Source: Batrachochytrium dendrobatidis JAM81 (lineage: Eukaryota > Chytridiomycota > Chytridiomycetes > Rhizophydiales). Taken from it: 64,000 bases of DNA. The stretch lies in the NCBI RefSeq assembly GCF_000203795.2, contig NW_006281109.1:722898-786897 (forward strand), written 5' to 3'. A model generated the notes under the pieces. The model saw nothing but the letters and a program-made list of their open reading frames with translations, was not told where the DNA came from and searched no databases. Of this stretch, positions 11,062-24,400 are shown one piece after another. A program made the translations under genes and the position numbers. The first letter of the stretch is position 1, and each line of letters starts with the position of its first letter.

Positions 11062-11238
11062 TTGACAATTTTGGAGCAAATTGCTCTCACTTTATTATCT
11101 GTAGTATTGCATTCGCAGAACAACGATACCAATTCTGCTGCAGGTCTGATGCCTGATTGGTGGGTCATGTTGAGCGTGAAGATCGTGTTGCTCAAACATG
11201 ACAACTCAACCACCAAATCACCTGATGTCACCTGTGTG

Positions 11239-11345
11239 NNNNNNNNNNNNNNNNNNNNNNNNNNNNNNNNNNNNNNNNNNNNNNNNNNNNNNNNNNNNNN
11301 NNNNNNNNNNNNNNNNNNNNNNNNNNNNNNNNNNNNNNNNNNNNN
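11239..11345. other. assembly gap (107 N)
   Basis: A run of 107 Ns interrupts the 5' part of the pinin gene, so the start codon and first exon(s) cannot be placed. Confidence 0.99.
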
Positions 11346-12470
11346 CGTGCTTCCAGATCTTCAATCCTATTACTTCTCAAGTCAGTTCAGAATCGCCTAA
11401 AAAGGCTGCTGCAACTCCAAAATCTAAACGAGCTCCTGCTACACCCACAAAAACTCCAAAAAGAAAGACAAAGGCTGCTTCTACTCCAGAAAAACAAGAT
11501 GCTATAGACACTGCAGATGATTCTGAGCTCCCTGTTGATTTGTCAGATCCCATTTTAGAGTCTAGTAAAAATATATCAACAGATTTACAATCCCAATCAA
11601 TAAATATACTTGAAACTACTCAAGCCATTGATGAACCGTCAGAAACCTCCAATCTACCATCAACATATGAATCCACAATGGTATTGGACGACTCGACTCA
11701 AACCATTTCATCTAGCATTGATGACTTGGTTTCTGCTGATCTTTCAACTGAAAGTATCCAACCCGAAACAGTTGAGCCAACTCCGAGTACTTTCCAATCT
11801 ATTGTAGAATCACACACATCTTCTGTAGCAGATGAATCTGTTGGCAGAGGATTGCATAAGCGCAAATCTGTATCTGATGACATGGACAACAATCCCGAAG
11901 CCAAAAAGCGTAGCAAGCGCATGTTTCAAATGCTGGTTGGTACTCTGCAAACTGCCAAGAAGGATCAAGATACCAACATGTCGGAAGCAGTAAGTACTGA
12001 ATCCTGATGCCACAATTGTATATATATTAACTTTTATTTTGGCAATCACAAGGCCATTAGACGCCAAACTATCGAACAACGACTTGCAGAGAAACTCGTC
12101 AAGGAAAAGGCAGAGCTGGCAGATCGCATAAAGAAAGAACGGGAAGCTGTAATTGAAAAGCGTCGACTTACAGAACAAAAAATCAAAGATATTTCTGTAA
12201 GCATGGTTTGCATCATCAGTTTATTCGATCCATGCATAGTTTGTCAATTAAATACCAACTGTTGATGAATATTAGGAAGAAATTATCGAGTCTCAAAAAA
12301 AATGTTTGGAAAAGTTTATCTTTACAAAAGCATCGCCAGGAGTGTATTTTATGCCTGCCAATCATAACGATCGTACAAAAAAGGCTCTGGTATCTGCCAT
12401 CACGGTCAAGACCGAGGCTGTATCTAATGCTGATCAACCTTCAAGTCATACCAGCATAATATCTGTATAA
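11346..12470 (+). CDS. pinin/SDK/memA-domain protein (splicing-associated), 5' end in gap
   Basis: Three exons can be read after the gap: gap edge-11989, 12053-12196 and 12276-12470 (TAA). Introns are 63 and 79 nt, the first starting GTAAGT and the second GTAAGC, both ending AG, and phases agree. The first exon is Lys/Pro/Ala-rich then acidic and Ser/Thr-rich, ending in KKRSKRMFQMLVGTLQTAKKD. The second gives RRQTIEQRLAEKLVKEKAEL and a charged coiled coil. The third gives IIESQKKCLEKFIFTKASP. The (R)MFxxLxGTLxxxKK...RRxxIEQ pattern is the core of the pinin/SDK/memA domain. Pinin associates with the exon junction complex and SR proteins in the nucleus. The bases left of the gap (11062-11238) may hold an upstream exon but I cannot frame it. 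Confidence 0.8.
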
Positions 12471-12890
12471 ACCACTTTGAATTTGCAAAACTGTTTTTAC
12501 AATGTATTCAGTATTGGTTGTTATTATCAAGAGAAAACAATGAGACTATACTGTCAAGTGGTAGTCAAAATACGTGCTGGAAACTAGGTTGAACCCATCA
12601 TGTTTGACTTGGACTCGGTTTATTGAAAAGTATTACTGGCTACTGGATATGAATATAATGGTTAGTTTGATTCAACCCCAATTATACATGATTTTTGAGC
12701 ATTCAACCCATGGTTCGGTCAATTTATTAAGCAATTATTGTAATCAGTAATCGGGTGTGCGTGACACTAGTTTTTGAACCATTTCAAAGGCACTGCTTGA
12801 GTATGGATACACTCGACACCTATAGTTTATTGTATAAACGAGTATACAGTTTAAATTGCAATAAACGTGTGAATGCAATTCAGATACTTG
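12471..12890. other. convergent 3' spacer
   Basis: A 420-bp spacer between the ends of pinin (plus) and the ubiquitin hydrolase gene (minus). I see no gene in it. Confidence 0.5.
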
Positions 12891-15811
12891 CTACATGCTT
12901 GTGCATTGATAAAACAAAACATAAGCATCTCTACTTTGAGTAAACTCGAGGTCATTGCATTGGCTTCCGATCGAGTCACTCCACAAATGCCAATGGCCTG
13001 TATCTGTATTGCGCGTATGAGAAGTGTAATGTCCGCCATGCAATTCACCAGAATGGTTTGATACTGCAACCAAGTCATACTCTGCTGAAGTGAGTTCAGA
13101 AGTGTAGGCATTCATTGTAAACTGATGTATGGGAAACGTCACCATTGTATGAAGCTTACGGCTTGGTATATCTGTCAAGGGCAAAACCTGAAACCGTTTT
13201 AAATCTATTGTAGTAATCAGTCCAATTAGTCGAATCAGTCGAATCAGTCCAATCAGTGCAATCAGTCAAAAGTAAATATGACTACACCAACATTTTAATA
13301 GTGTACAAAGATCATTCATGGCACTTACGGATAACAAGCACCGATGGAAGACGTGAGATTCCAAGTTGCTTGATGGCCAATGTGTCACATTTACATTTAC
13401 CACATCGATATGTATCTAGTTTTTCAGCCTCGAAAAATGAATCTAGACATTGATCAAGAGTCACACCATCTTGGTCTAGGTGTAAATTCGATGAGATCAA
13501 AGGAGCCGAAATGTCCCAAAATGTATCAAATGTGGTGGATGTGGTCTGGCATTCAAGGCATGTTACAGTACTTTGAAGTTGGCCACTAAAAATATCACAT
13601 ATTGGACTGTTGTTGAACTTTTTGTATCTATTCCATGACACGATTGTCTTTTGCCTGGTTCTATAATTCCAAGGTATTACAATATGCAAAAATAGTAAAT
13701 GTGACCGAGTAGGATGGTGGGTAGAGTTGCAACATTATAATTAAACAGTCAACAATCAGTAATGGACCTACGTCAGTTGATCATACTGTTCATCGGTATA
13801 GGAAAACTTTGTTGGTCGTCCAGTATTCACGTCTTCGTGTAATCCATCCAGCAAAAACCGTAAAAATTCTAAATATCTCAGCCAAACAGTTAGTTTAAAA
13901 CACTATAAATCAAATTGGCAGGCGTCGTCACCGTATACCTTGTGAATCATGCTGACTGCCAAGCAAATCAAAAAAATGAGTAAATGTGTTGAAAATAGCA
14001 GAATCACCAATTACTATAGCAGATAACAAACCCGTACTTGTAACCGCTAAACTGTGGAGCCAACAGTTCGATTTGACGTTTTAATAGTAACGGCGATGCT
14101 ATGTTGCCACGTCCTGCTGAATCGGCATGGTTGATGTTTTTTACAAACTCGCCAAATGTTTTTGCAATCAATCCCTTGGTGCTACTTTGTAAATTAAAAT
14201 GGGATAGATACTGTCCAGATTCAAAATACGCCATAAACTTTCCAATAGAAAATAAACACTGCAAGATAGAGTTCATAAAACACTACAGTAACCCAATACA
14301 TCATTTAGTTTGGTTTTAAACATGGACATTAGTTAAACCACAGCCATATTGTCCAATGGACATAAATATTATTTGCAAAATAGCTTACTGTGTTGCCCAA
14401 ATTTTTCAATCCGATCGTGTATCCTCGTGAACGATACAAGCCACCACTTGCACTATTTTGTACATCATGAAATGCTACTGACGGTTCACGTAACAGTTCT
14501 TTTAATTCTGGATGTATGCTTGATTGATTTGTACATATGCTGTTGTATTCATTTAATCCCGTTTGGATTGCAGTAGTGGTGTGTATGTCATTTGATTGCA
14601 AGCGTGATATATCTGCATTGTGGTGTGTATACAACGACTGCCTGGAATGACTGTAGGAGTTTGCAATGTGATTTGTAGCCAAGTTGTGGCTTGCCATTGA
14701 TTGTGTAGAAACAATCGATTCGGCAGAATTGTTATTCAGAGATTTATTATGAGGTTTATCATACGATATGGAGCGTGCATTACAAATTAGACCACTTGTT
14801 TGGCGCATATTATGAGGATGATTTGTATTATGTATACTTGGACTGTGCGATGGTGTGGAAATTGGGAATGAAATGTGTTTTGACTGAGCAGATACGATAT
14901 TTGTATAAGCGATCTCGTCTAAAATAGGTCTAGATTGTGACCGAATCGGTTGTGTATGGCATGTGGGTATGTTTGATATATGATATGATTGTTGATGCAG
15001 TTCACTAATAGGTATATTGGGCTGCGGCGCTGCTAATTTGATTCTGGATCTGCGAATTTCACGGGCTGTATGATTTACTCCTGAATAGGATGGCGGAATG
15101 GATGCAGGCGGCACTGGGTTTTTAAAAAGTGATGCTTGATCATGATTTGATTTACAAGCAGATCTGTCGTTCATAAAACATGTTCAAGTTAACTAGTCTC
15201 AAATACTACACTGATGCGGTTTACAAACTCTTGAACACTTACACGACTGATTTTTGATTTTGTTTAAAGGTGGATGTGTTGCTTTTTCTTGAACAAGTGG
15301 TTATAGACGATGATCGAATGGGGATTGTAATTTTTGAACCACAAAATTGTATTGTGCTTTCTGATTCTACCGCAGCACTATAGTGGGTCAAATTCAATTG
15401 ATTAAATACACGTCGGGTTGCATCTTGAATGGAATTTGTCGAAACTCGAGGTAATTGTGATGAATCGTTATAAGCCGAAAACCGACACTGAGTCGTATGG
15501 GTTTGTGTAGTTTTATTAGATGGCTGAAAAGGTAATGAAGAATCTCTCTTGTTAATGGTGGTGGAAATGGAATAGCTTTTTGGGGCTGTTTTAGTTGTGC
15601 GTTTTGTAGGCTCAGGTTTAGGTAAGATATTTAAGCGCGACGATGAGGAAGCAGTGTTATGGCGAGTCGAATGTGCATGTATAGAATCATGAGTTTTTGT
15701 GGCTACGGAGTAGGCATGAATAGTAGTTGAAATGTGTCTAGTATGGCAAGAATCTAATGGCATAACAGTTGAATTGCAGGATAAAACAGGATAATGGCGA
15801 GCAGAAGCCAT
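12891..15811 (-). CDS. ubiquitin-specific protease (USP, peptidase C19), 7 exons
   Basis: Exons (minus order): 15811-15243, 15163-14389, 14282-14038, 13955-13939, 13868-13772, 13660-13329, 13204-12891. All junctions are GT..AG, phases close, and the total is 782 residues. Residues 1-440 are Ser/Thr/His-rich and disordered. The Cys box GLKNLGNTCFMNSILQCL is rebuilt across the second intron (catalytic Cys ~449). A 17-nt exon supplies the middle of FSGYNQHDSQEFLRFLLDGL. TCLEC and YRCGKC give the zinc-binding CxxC pairs. VLVIHLKRF and the His box GELHGGHYTSH (His ~737) follow, ending AYVLFYQ. It cleaves ubiquitin from proteins; the layout resembles Doa4/USP8/USP2-type enzymes, but substrates cannot be inferred. 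Intron 6 holds six 9-bp tandem repeats. Confidence 0.95.
13215..13268. repeat. 9-bp tandem repeat, 6 units, in USP intron
   Basis: Six near-identical 9-bp units (AATCAGTCS type) lie end to end within the sixth intron of the ubiquitin hydrolase gene. A likely length-variable minisatellite. Confidence 0.85.
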
Positions 15812-17140
15812 TTTTAATAAATACTTTCATGAAATAGCAAAGCAAATAGTGCAAGTGTATTGATGGCATTGCATTTACCATTTATTCACGTAAAATGGAA
15901 TACTTGCATTTATCTTTCAGGGACTGTCCCTATTTTGCTTTGGAATATAAAGTAGCTAAACATTCGTTGCGCTTTCCTACCAGAAATTGACTGTTTTCCA
16001 ATAGACAACGTCCATCATATGATGCGCTGTGTTGTATTCTAAAATCATACACTCGCAGTTTAGTTTAAAACCCGCACGTCTCGAAAGTGTAACTGATGTT
16101 ACTATTTTGATTGCCCAATGACAACTCAATCTGTAATAGAGTTGGAGATTGAACAAGTGTGGAATACACTGCAACTGTGATATGAACATCCATTCGACTG
16201 TTTTATACAAAAATGAGCATAAAGCGCGATAGTGTCGAGCAAACTGATCATTCACTTTGACTGATTGTGGATCTCTGATATTAATGTAAATCGAATAACT
16301 CATGCTTGTTTAGTTTGGCATAGTTTGGCATCAACTATGAATGGTTTGGACAGTCCATATGTTTAGTAATCCTTTCCATACTAACAATCGACTACAGAGT
16401 AACAAGTTTGACAATGTTGAATATCGATTCAATTCGAGTGTATTCAACTGTGAATTACATTCATTGTAATGGATGCTAGTCTAGATGCAGCCATGACTGC
16501 ACATGGATTACTCACTGCTAAATATATCGCGACCATCACTAAATCGGGATATGCCGAGCTATGGCAATGCTTGTAGATACAGATGTGTCAGTTTATCGAG
16601 CGATGGCAGCACTATTTGGCATATATAAATGACTTGTCCAACACGCTGCTTAATTTGTTACTAGACCATTTTTAGATACAATGTACTATTTGACAATGGT
16701 TTAAAATGCATTTTAGTTGAAGTATCAAATGAATTGTTTTAATGTCCAACAATGCAAACATTTGGTTATTGCTACAAAAGCGAATGCATATTCATTGTTT
16801 TTATGTTTGGGAGCAATGTGTATTGTCACTCAACACACTCGTATATCAAACAATACAAATAATGTTTATCGATTATGATCGGAGTTTGATCGAATATTAC
16901 AAGGTACTCGGATTAATGTGAATTTACAATGATTATATTTTTACGAGTATTGTGGCGGCTCAATCTGGACATTAGTATAGTATTCCAAGCCATCCAAACT
17001 AAATATAAAGACCACTGACATACATTTTCAAATCTGATTCTAGACACATTGTACTTGATATTTCACATCTGTTGATTTGAGCAATATTCTGATATTGGGT
17101 TATCACACTATACAGACTGTCCAGATAGTTGATTTGAAAA
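15812..17140. other. spacer between divergent USP and 7TM genes
   Basis: No supported gene in 1.3 kb. A minus-strand ORF of 108 codons (16303-15977) has an ATG but no recognisable domain. A palindromic word, CCATTTATTCACGTAAAATGG, lies at 15878-15898 and contains the ATTCACGTAAAAT core of the dispersed element ends. Confidence 0.4.
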
Positions 17141-18175
17141 ATGTCTGATTTATCTGTTCCGTCCAATTACATACTGTTTCCTGGAAACATGATCGTGCTG
17201 CTTATCACCGCATCTGTTGCCATTGGAAATATTGCCATTATGATATACTATGGCAGTATAGCATACCGACGCAAACTGTATTGGTCGGTCCCACATCTCA
17301 TTGTCGTCATCAATGCAGTATCGCTACTCCATCAAGTTGTCACGCCATTGACAATATATATTGAACTTACTCCGATTATGGTGAGTGTAGTGTCAATCCG
17401 AGTCATTACTGGGTTGCTATCACTATTTGGATTGGCATTACTGCAAGTCGAGGTGCGCGTGGCATTTGGAGCCTTGTTCCAGGACCAAAGGTTACCAGAC
17501 TGGTTTTCGACGGGAGCCAAAATTGTTGTTCTGTTTCTGCATGTAATATTGTGTTTTCCAGCATATGGATTTCCAGTCTATCGACCGTTCCGATGGATTA
17601 TACCGGTAATTTGACGTGATCATCATGATACGATACTGATTAGGATAGAATGAGGTAGTGAAACTAACATGTTGATACGATTCAATGTAATTTAATAGTG
17701 GGGTTCGTCGGGATTTGCAATCCAGGCGATTTTGATGACTTTTGTCAATGTGTATCTGACAGTAACCATTGCAAGACGATTAGCCGAAAACAAGAAAAAG
17801 ATGAGCAAGAATGCAGACAATTCTAGTCGCAATCAAATTGTTATTTGGCTGAGTGTAACGACGATCATGGATGTAGCAGCAGTAGTACTTTATGTAGTAC
17901 ATTTTTCGCTGGCTCAGTATACTTCTGATATGGAAAAGATAAATCTGAGTCGGTTGATGGATCAATTATCAAGATCGTTTCTTGGGATTGAAGCCATTGC
18001 CGAGTCACTAGTGTTGTTGGCATTTACAACAATGATTTCACCCAAGACGACCAAAGTACAGCCTGCAAGTGGTGGCAGGATAAAACAAAAACCTATTTTA
18101 CTTGATACGACTACCACCGATTCGAGTATTTGTAACGCTAAAACTTTAATCGACAGTCAAACTTATGTGGCATAA
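17141..18175 (+). CDS. seven-transmembrane protein, orphan GPCR-like
   Basis: Two exons, 17141-17605 and 17699-18175, joined by a 93-nt GT..AG intron, give 313 residues. Seven hydrophobic segments can be counted: near residues 18-40, 50-72, 82-110, 125-143, 156-180, 203-228 and 246-268. The first loop is basic, and a short polar tail follows (ISPKTTKVQPASGG...). There is no long N-terminal domain and no DRY or NPxxY motif, so I cannot place it in a known GPCR class. It could be a chytrid-specific receptor or another 7TM family. It lies convergent to VMA1. Expression and topology are not verifiable from sequence. Confidence 0.7.
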
Positions 18176-18458
18176 TAAAGTAGTTTTGATCATGGTAAAC
18201 ATGCTTCATGCCAAATTATCGCATATTTTAGTAAATAGTTCAACTCTCATTGCATAATACACCCCATGACAAACCAAGATTAAATTCAAAGCAATTTTAT
18301 ATTCGGTTCATGAATGGAAAGTAGAAAAACCCAAGTGAAATAGTGAATGTAATATAAACGCTTCAACTAGACGGCTCAAGGTGAGTGTAGATGGAAGAAA
18401 GGAAACAAATTTAACCTTGACAAATGCAGCCCCTTAACTTATAAAAGGCTCATCCTAT

Positions 18459-20827
18459 TTACTCCAAAAGAATACGGAATCTTTCTTCGATTTCCTTTGC
18501 AAGTTTGGAATAACGCTCCTTTATGGCTGCTTCACCATCGGCAGGATCTTCAAATTTCATTGAGCTAAGCTTGTAGAGCATATCACCAAGCGAGTCGCGA
18601 ATCTTGGCCCATGTAACGGCGCCAGCAGAAGCCTCGACAACGTGGATAGCCTGGTCATAGAAAAACATCATGTTGCGCAGCATACCAACCGTCTTGTAAA
18701 ATGGACAGAATCGGTCATAGTTGGAGTAGCCGTTTTGCTGTAGATAGTCGTCTTTGAGAATCTTGGCAATTTCAAGAGTGATTTTGTCCGATTCGGCCAA
18801 AGCAGATTTTCCGACAAGCTGTACGATCTCGGAAAGATCTTCTTCGTTTTGCAAGATTTCCTTGGCTTTGGTACGCAAGGAAGTGAAGTCGGGTTCAGTG
18901 CTTTCGTAGTATGGGTCAAGTGCCTTGAGATATTTTGAGTAACTAAGCGACCAGTTAACAGAGGGAAAGTGCTTACGCTGAGCAAGCTTTTTATCAAGAC
19001 CCCAAAACACCTGCACGATACCGAGAGTGGCAAGGGTGACGGGATCAGAAAAGTCACCACCTGGAGGAGATACAGCTCCAACAATACTGACACTGCCTTT
19101 GCGAGAGGGGTTTCCAAGACAAACGACTTTACCGGCACGTTCATAAAAGGAAGCAAGACGAGCACCAAGATAGGCAGGATAGCCAGAATCAGCAGGCATT
19201 TCAGCAAGACGACCAGAAATTTCACGAAGTGCTTCGGCCCATCTAGAGGTGGAATCAGCCATCATGGCAACGTCCTTGCCCTGATCACGGAAGTACTCGG
19301 AAAGTGTAATGCCAGTATAGATTGATGCTTCACGAGCAGCGACAGGCATGTTGGATGTGTTGGCCACAAGTGTTGTACGTTTCATGATGGATTCTTTACG
19401 ACCCTCAATTTCAATAGAAAGTTCAGGAAAGTCCATGAGTACTTCAGCCATCTCGTTACCACGCTCACCGCATCCAACGTAAATAATCACGTTTGAGTTG
19501 GAGTACTTGGAGAGAGATTGAGAAATAACAGTTTTTCCACAACCAAAGGCACCAGGAATGGCAGTAGTACCGCCTTGTACACAAGGGAAAAGAGCGTCCA
19601 AAACACGTTGACCGGTGAGCAAAGGGAAATCAGCAGCAAGTTTGTCGGTGACAGGACGAGGTGTTCGCACAGGCCACATTTGAAGCATGGTATACGATGT
19701 TTTTGCACCAGAAAACTCGACTTCGAGAACAGTATCCTGAAGAGTATATTGACCTTTAGGAGCAATAAAAGTAATGGTACCAGCACCTTTGGGAGGAACC
19801 ATGATGTTGTGGGAGATCAAAGTATTTTCATAAACAATAGCATAGATATCACCTCCAGTGACATGATCACCAACCTAAATACGAACGAGATCAAATCAAT
19901 TAATTAAACAATCAGCAGATTGATGGAAATTGACAAAACATACTTTGAAATTGATGGGTTCAAAGTCCCATGCAATGGTTTTATCGAGTGCCGGGGTATT
20001 GATACCACGAGGAATGTAAATACTTTGAGAAAGCTCTTGAATGTCCTTGAGAGGTCTTTGAATGCCATCAAAGATACTATTGCAAATACCTGAAATCAAA
20101 GTGATGGATTAGAAGCAGAAGAGTAACACAGAAGCACAAGTGGTTGATCTACCTGGACCAAGTTCAACAGAAAGAGGTTTTCCAGTCTTGAGAACAGGAT
20201 CTCCTACAGTTAAACCAGCTAAAAGTCTGAATAGTGAGTAACACTCTACAAGAGCAACACTACAGAGTCAGACATACATGTTTCCTCGTAGACTTGAATA
20301 GTGGCCTTGTCATTGTCAATACGAATCACTTCACCAACGAGTTCATAGTGACCAACACGCACCTACAGATAGAAAGCCATGAGAATACAAGACCAACCAG
20401 ACATGAAATAGTCTAAATGACTTACAAGCTCAAACATGGCACATCCATCCATGTGTTCAGCAACAACGACTAGAAGCAGTTCAGACCAACGCACAATAGC
20501 AGTAAGCATCACCACGATCGTAAAGATCAACTATAGTCCAAGGCAGGACAGCACTACCTGGAAGAACAGCAAGACATTCAAGAACAAGACTTACCAGGAC
20601 CAGAGACGGAGTAAACATAACCGAATGCATCTTCAAGGTCAGTGTCACGAATGGTGACGAGTTGCTTTCGAGCGTTATCAAGAGCACCGGCCTAGAGTAG
20701 AACACGCAGAACATTGGAAACTGTTAGTAATACTGCAAGTATGAGCGGAGCTCATTGATGGTTATACAGCCCATAGCAATGCTGTCATGATAAACAACTG
20801 TGTCGAGTGGTAACAATTCCATACCAT
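18459..20827 (-). CDS. VMA1: V-type proton ATPase catalytic subunit A
   Basis: Exons (minus order): 20827-20825 (ATG only, inferred), 20691-20595, 20469-20426, 20362-20278, 20218-20153, 20089-19944, 19874-18459; 618 residues, the usual length. It reads (M)[43 protein letters not shown], and Walker A GAFGCGKT at about 255-262. It is the ATP-hydrolysing subunit of the V1 sector that acidifies vacuoles. The region [16 protein letters not shown], where yeasts carry the VMA1 intein, is uninterrupted here. The start is the least certain part: an in-frame TAG precedes the GCC codon at 20691. An ATG directly followed by a GT donor at 20825 fits the conserved MAGA start and implies a three-base coding first exon. 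Confidence 0.97.
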
Positions 20828-21402
20828 TGAATCGTTTGTTGAGAAGGTTCAAGTCAAACTATTAAATCCTGTGCTTATCCCTCGAGTAAAGGGTGACTTC
20901 AAGGGTTATCCACAAATTACAGCCGTATTCGTGTAAATCACTAGTGTTGGCTTACACTGACAATCTCTTGAAAGGTTTTTACTCAATACTGTCTGGAATC
21001 GACAGGGTTGGTTGGTCTTTGTTCATTTTTATAACTAAGTGAATCGTCACATGTATTTCATTACATTCCAACTGCTTCAATCTTAACATTGCTGATTATA
21101 CACACTTGTCTTGAAACTAGACGCGAATGTCGGATTTTAAAAATACAAAAATGACCTTGACAGTATCAGAATACTACAATCTAGTTTCAATTCCATGATC
21201 TCATTTTGTGCATCATAATGATCTTGGATTTAAAATACAATAAATCATGTCTATTCAATAAACCAATGTGTAGTAAACACACAACATATATTTAATCGAT
21301 ATTTATTCAAAAGCAAAATAAAGGCAGTTAATGCAAGGTAAACTAGTATCCTATTTTACGTAAATGCAACTGCAATGGTAAAACTTGCATCAATTGATCT
21401 TG
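20828..21402. other. spacer between VMA1 start and CHD 3' end
   Basis: No gene seen. It carries a solo copy of the dispersed element end (ATTACAGCCGTATTCGTGTAAA, about 20916-20937), without a visible partner nearby. Confidence 0.4.
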
Positions 21403-24400
21403 TTAAATACTTTCATGTCCATTCTGAGTCGAAAGATTCTCATCCTGAATGAGTTTAATGCCATTCGTATGGTTGGGTTGGGTTGTTGAATGCTCATATA
21501 GTCCCGAGTGTGGTCGTGTATACAACTGTTCCTGTATCATTGCAGCTGAAAAGTTTGCATGTCCATTTGTAGATGGTTGTGCATTCAATGACTCCTGATT
21601 GCTGTGTTGTGGTGACTGGGAATAATACTGATATCCAGGTGATTGTACATATGCTGGTTGCGATAGTTGCATCCTTGGTGAGGGTTGTGCTGATTGTGAT
21701 ACCTGTGTCGCTGGATTAAATCCATGCATATCTTGCGATACAACTGTAAAATGCTCAACTAGTTCAAAATCATCCCCATACGCTGATGAGCTTGACATGG
21801 GTAAAGCGTGGGTCGCTCCTTTGGGTTTTCGTTGCTTTTTGGGCTTTATTCCCGCTATGCCATGTTCTTTACTCGATGAAAATGCCTGTAATTCATCTTC
21901 TGCTCCATATCGAAGCGATGCTAAAATCTCACCTGCATCTGAATCCGTGTTATGCTTGGTCTTTTTCTTCTTGTGCCCAATCCTCTTACTCGCTGCCTCT
22001 AGCATGTCATCCGTGTCGTCTTCATCAGTACTGCCATGATCGTGATGTGCAACCTGTTGTTTTCGTTTAACGTCCGATTTAGACTGTTTACCTTCACTCT
22101 TGGGTTTAGACATTTTACTTCCACTTCCTTTACTTTCTGGTTTAAATGATTTGATGGAATTCGATTTGGGTGTGACCGCATCTGATCGTGCAAACTGCAT
22201 GCCATCTTCCATTATGGCTGAAGGCAGTACATTTGCAGACTCTGCATTTCGTCGATCAGTATAATATGCATCTGATGTAGCGTCCGTTCCACTGGCACTG
22301 GCTACAGTAGAAGTCGTGCCATCCATGGGTGAATCATCATTCATGGATCCTAATTTAAGCTTGAGTCGCAACACTTTGGATGCTGGTGGTGCTACCGGTT
22401 CAAATTCATCATCTGATCCCAAAGACTTTGCGTTGGCTGCATTCTGAGCAGCTAACAACGCTTCAGTGGCTTTTCGATATCTTAATGCAGCCTTCTTAGA
22501 TAAAGGTCGACATGCATAGTTTACTAGTAACTCGAACCGCTTCACAATCAGCACTTCACGGGGCCAAAACTTGTCTTCAAATTTACCCCATACAAGCTCA
22601 TCGTTGGGAACATTAAATGTTTTGCGCTCTTCCAAACTCCTCGAGTATTCTTGAAAGGTTTGTAAAAAGGGCAGTTCGGGGTCAAGATACAAGGGCTCCG
22701 GTCTTAGTAGTCCATATCGATTAATGCCAATCAGCAATGGCCGATCCATGCTATATTCCCACCATTTGGGCATACTGGCTTTACCATGTCGCTTTACTGC
22801 TTGAAGTTTCTTGTCTAATAAAATATCGTCCATTACACCTGATCGCAATCTTTCAAATAATTCTACACGCTTGAGAATCTTTTTTGCCTTTTCCAGTGTC
22901 AGCATTTCGCCATCGGTATCAATAATCAGCTTGCCCTTGGATTGTGCAACACTTACAGCAGTGTCTGCAACATCTGTAGACTCGGCCGCATCCCCGTCTT
23001 GATCACCAGCATCTACATCTGGATCAGTTGGATCAATCTCAAGTGGATCCGATCCAGCAGCAACTGTGGTATTCAATACCGCAGACGTCCCAATTGGATG
23101 CGTTGCATCTGTTGCAACCTTGCGTGCCAGATTATTCATCTCAACAACTTCCCTGGACATCTTCATCACCTTTTCATAATAGTATAGCATAGCTTCATCC
23201 GATTTCTTTTCCAATTCTGCCTGTTGCTTAAAGCTGCTCCAGTCAATCTCGTTGGACCGGCCTGGAAATCGTGGAACTCCAAACGATGTTAAAACACGTT
23301 GGAAATCATGTCGTTGTTTTTTGGAAAAATCCTTTTCTCGCAGCTTTTGCTTTTCAAGACGCTCGCTGTCACGTTGGCGTAAACGCTCCTTGACGGCTTC
23401 TTTTCGAGCAATCTCGCGAATCAGATACTGGCGATACTTGCTCATAGCATTGAGGATCCGACGAACGCGAACACCTAAATCAGTCGCAGAAGGAATAACA
23501 AATGGCACTGTATCATCCTGTGCACTCGTTTCGCCTGGAAGAGGAGTGGCTTTGCCAGCGGAAAGCCGTTCGTCAACAGGCACAGAAGGTGCTCCATTGG
23601 AAATATCTACATCTTCATCCACGGCAGTCTCATCCTTGACATTATCTTCATCCATATCGTTGCCATTATCTGCCTCGTCCTTGACTGCTAATCCTCCATC
23701 TGCTACTTCAGTATCCATATTGTCATCCCCGTCATCTTCGGCACCAACAGCATTGCCATTCTTTTCAAGACCATCAGGTTGAAGAATGATCCCACCCAAC
23801 GCAGCCCGCTGAAAAGTTTCATAAAAGCACAAATCAGGATCGTCCCATAGCTTGTTATACTTTTGCTGATACCCATGTTTGCAGATACCAATCATAAGAT
23901 CCTTATCTTCGGAATCACCCCACCATGGAGCAGGCGGCGCACCAAGAAACTTGGGAATGTGCATATCAGGTCTTGGATCACATTTGTTGCGAATATTGTA
24001 CATGAGAGCGACACGAATCAGCATGTTTTTGGCTTTGCGCTCAATATGCTCAATATAATCTTTGTTGGCCTCGTTCCAAAAGGAATTAAACTCCATCACT
24101 TGCTTTTCGTTTGCCCATGGATAGGGTAATTCGTCTTCAGGAATTTCAGGAATTTCTTCAGGCTCCACTTCTTCACCGCTTGGAAGCAGCAAAAATGTGC
24201 GATTCTCCAACTCCTTTTCGGTAAGTGCGTGGTCAGGTGCAGTTTTAGGATGAGGGAAGCAGTGCAATGCACGTTTGACATCCTTGATCACTTCAGGATC
24301 TACAGTAGTGCACGTATTCAAACAGTGCTTCAGCATGACTCGACAGCAGGCTTGCAGATCATAGATGGAGCGACGTCCAAACGACTCTTGGCATACGCCC

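Noticed and set aside
15977..16303. 108-codon minus-strand ORF with ATG
   Set aside because: Not recognisable; no splice partners found that extend it.
19440..19530. Possible VMA1 intein, as in yeasts
   Set aside because: The [10 protein letters not shown] region reads through without any insertion.
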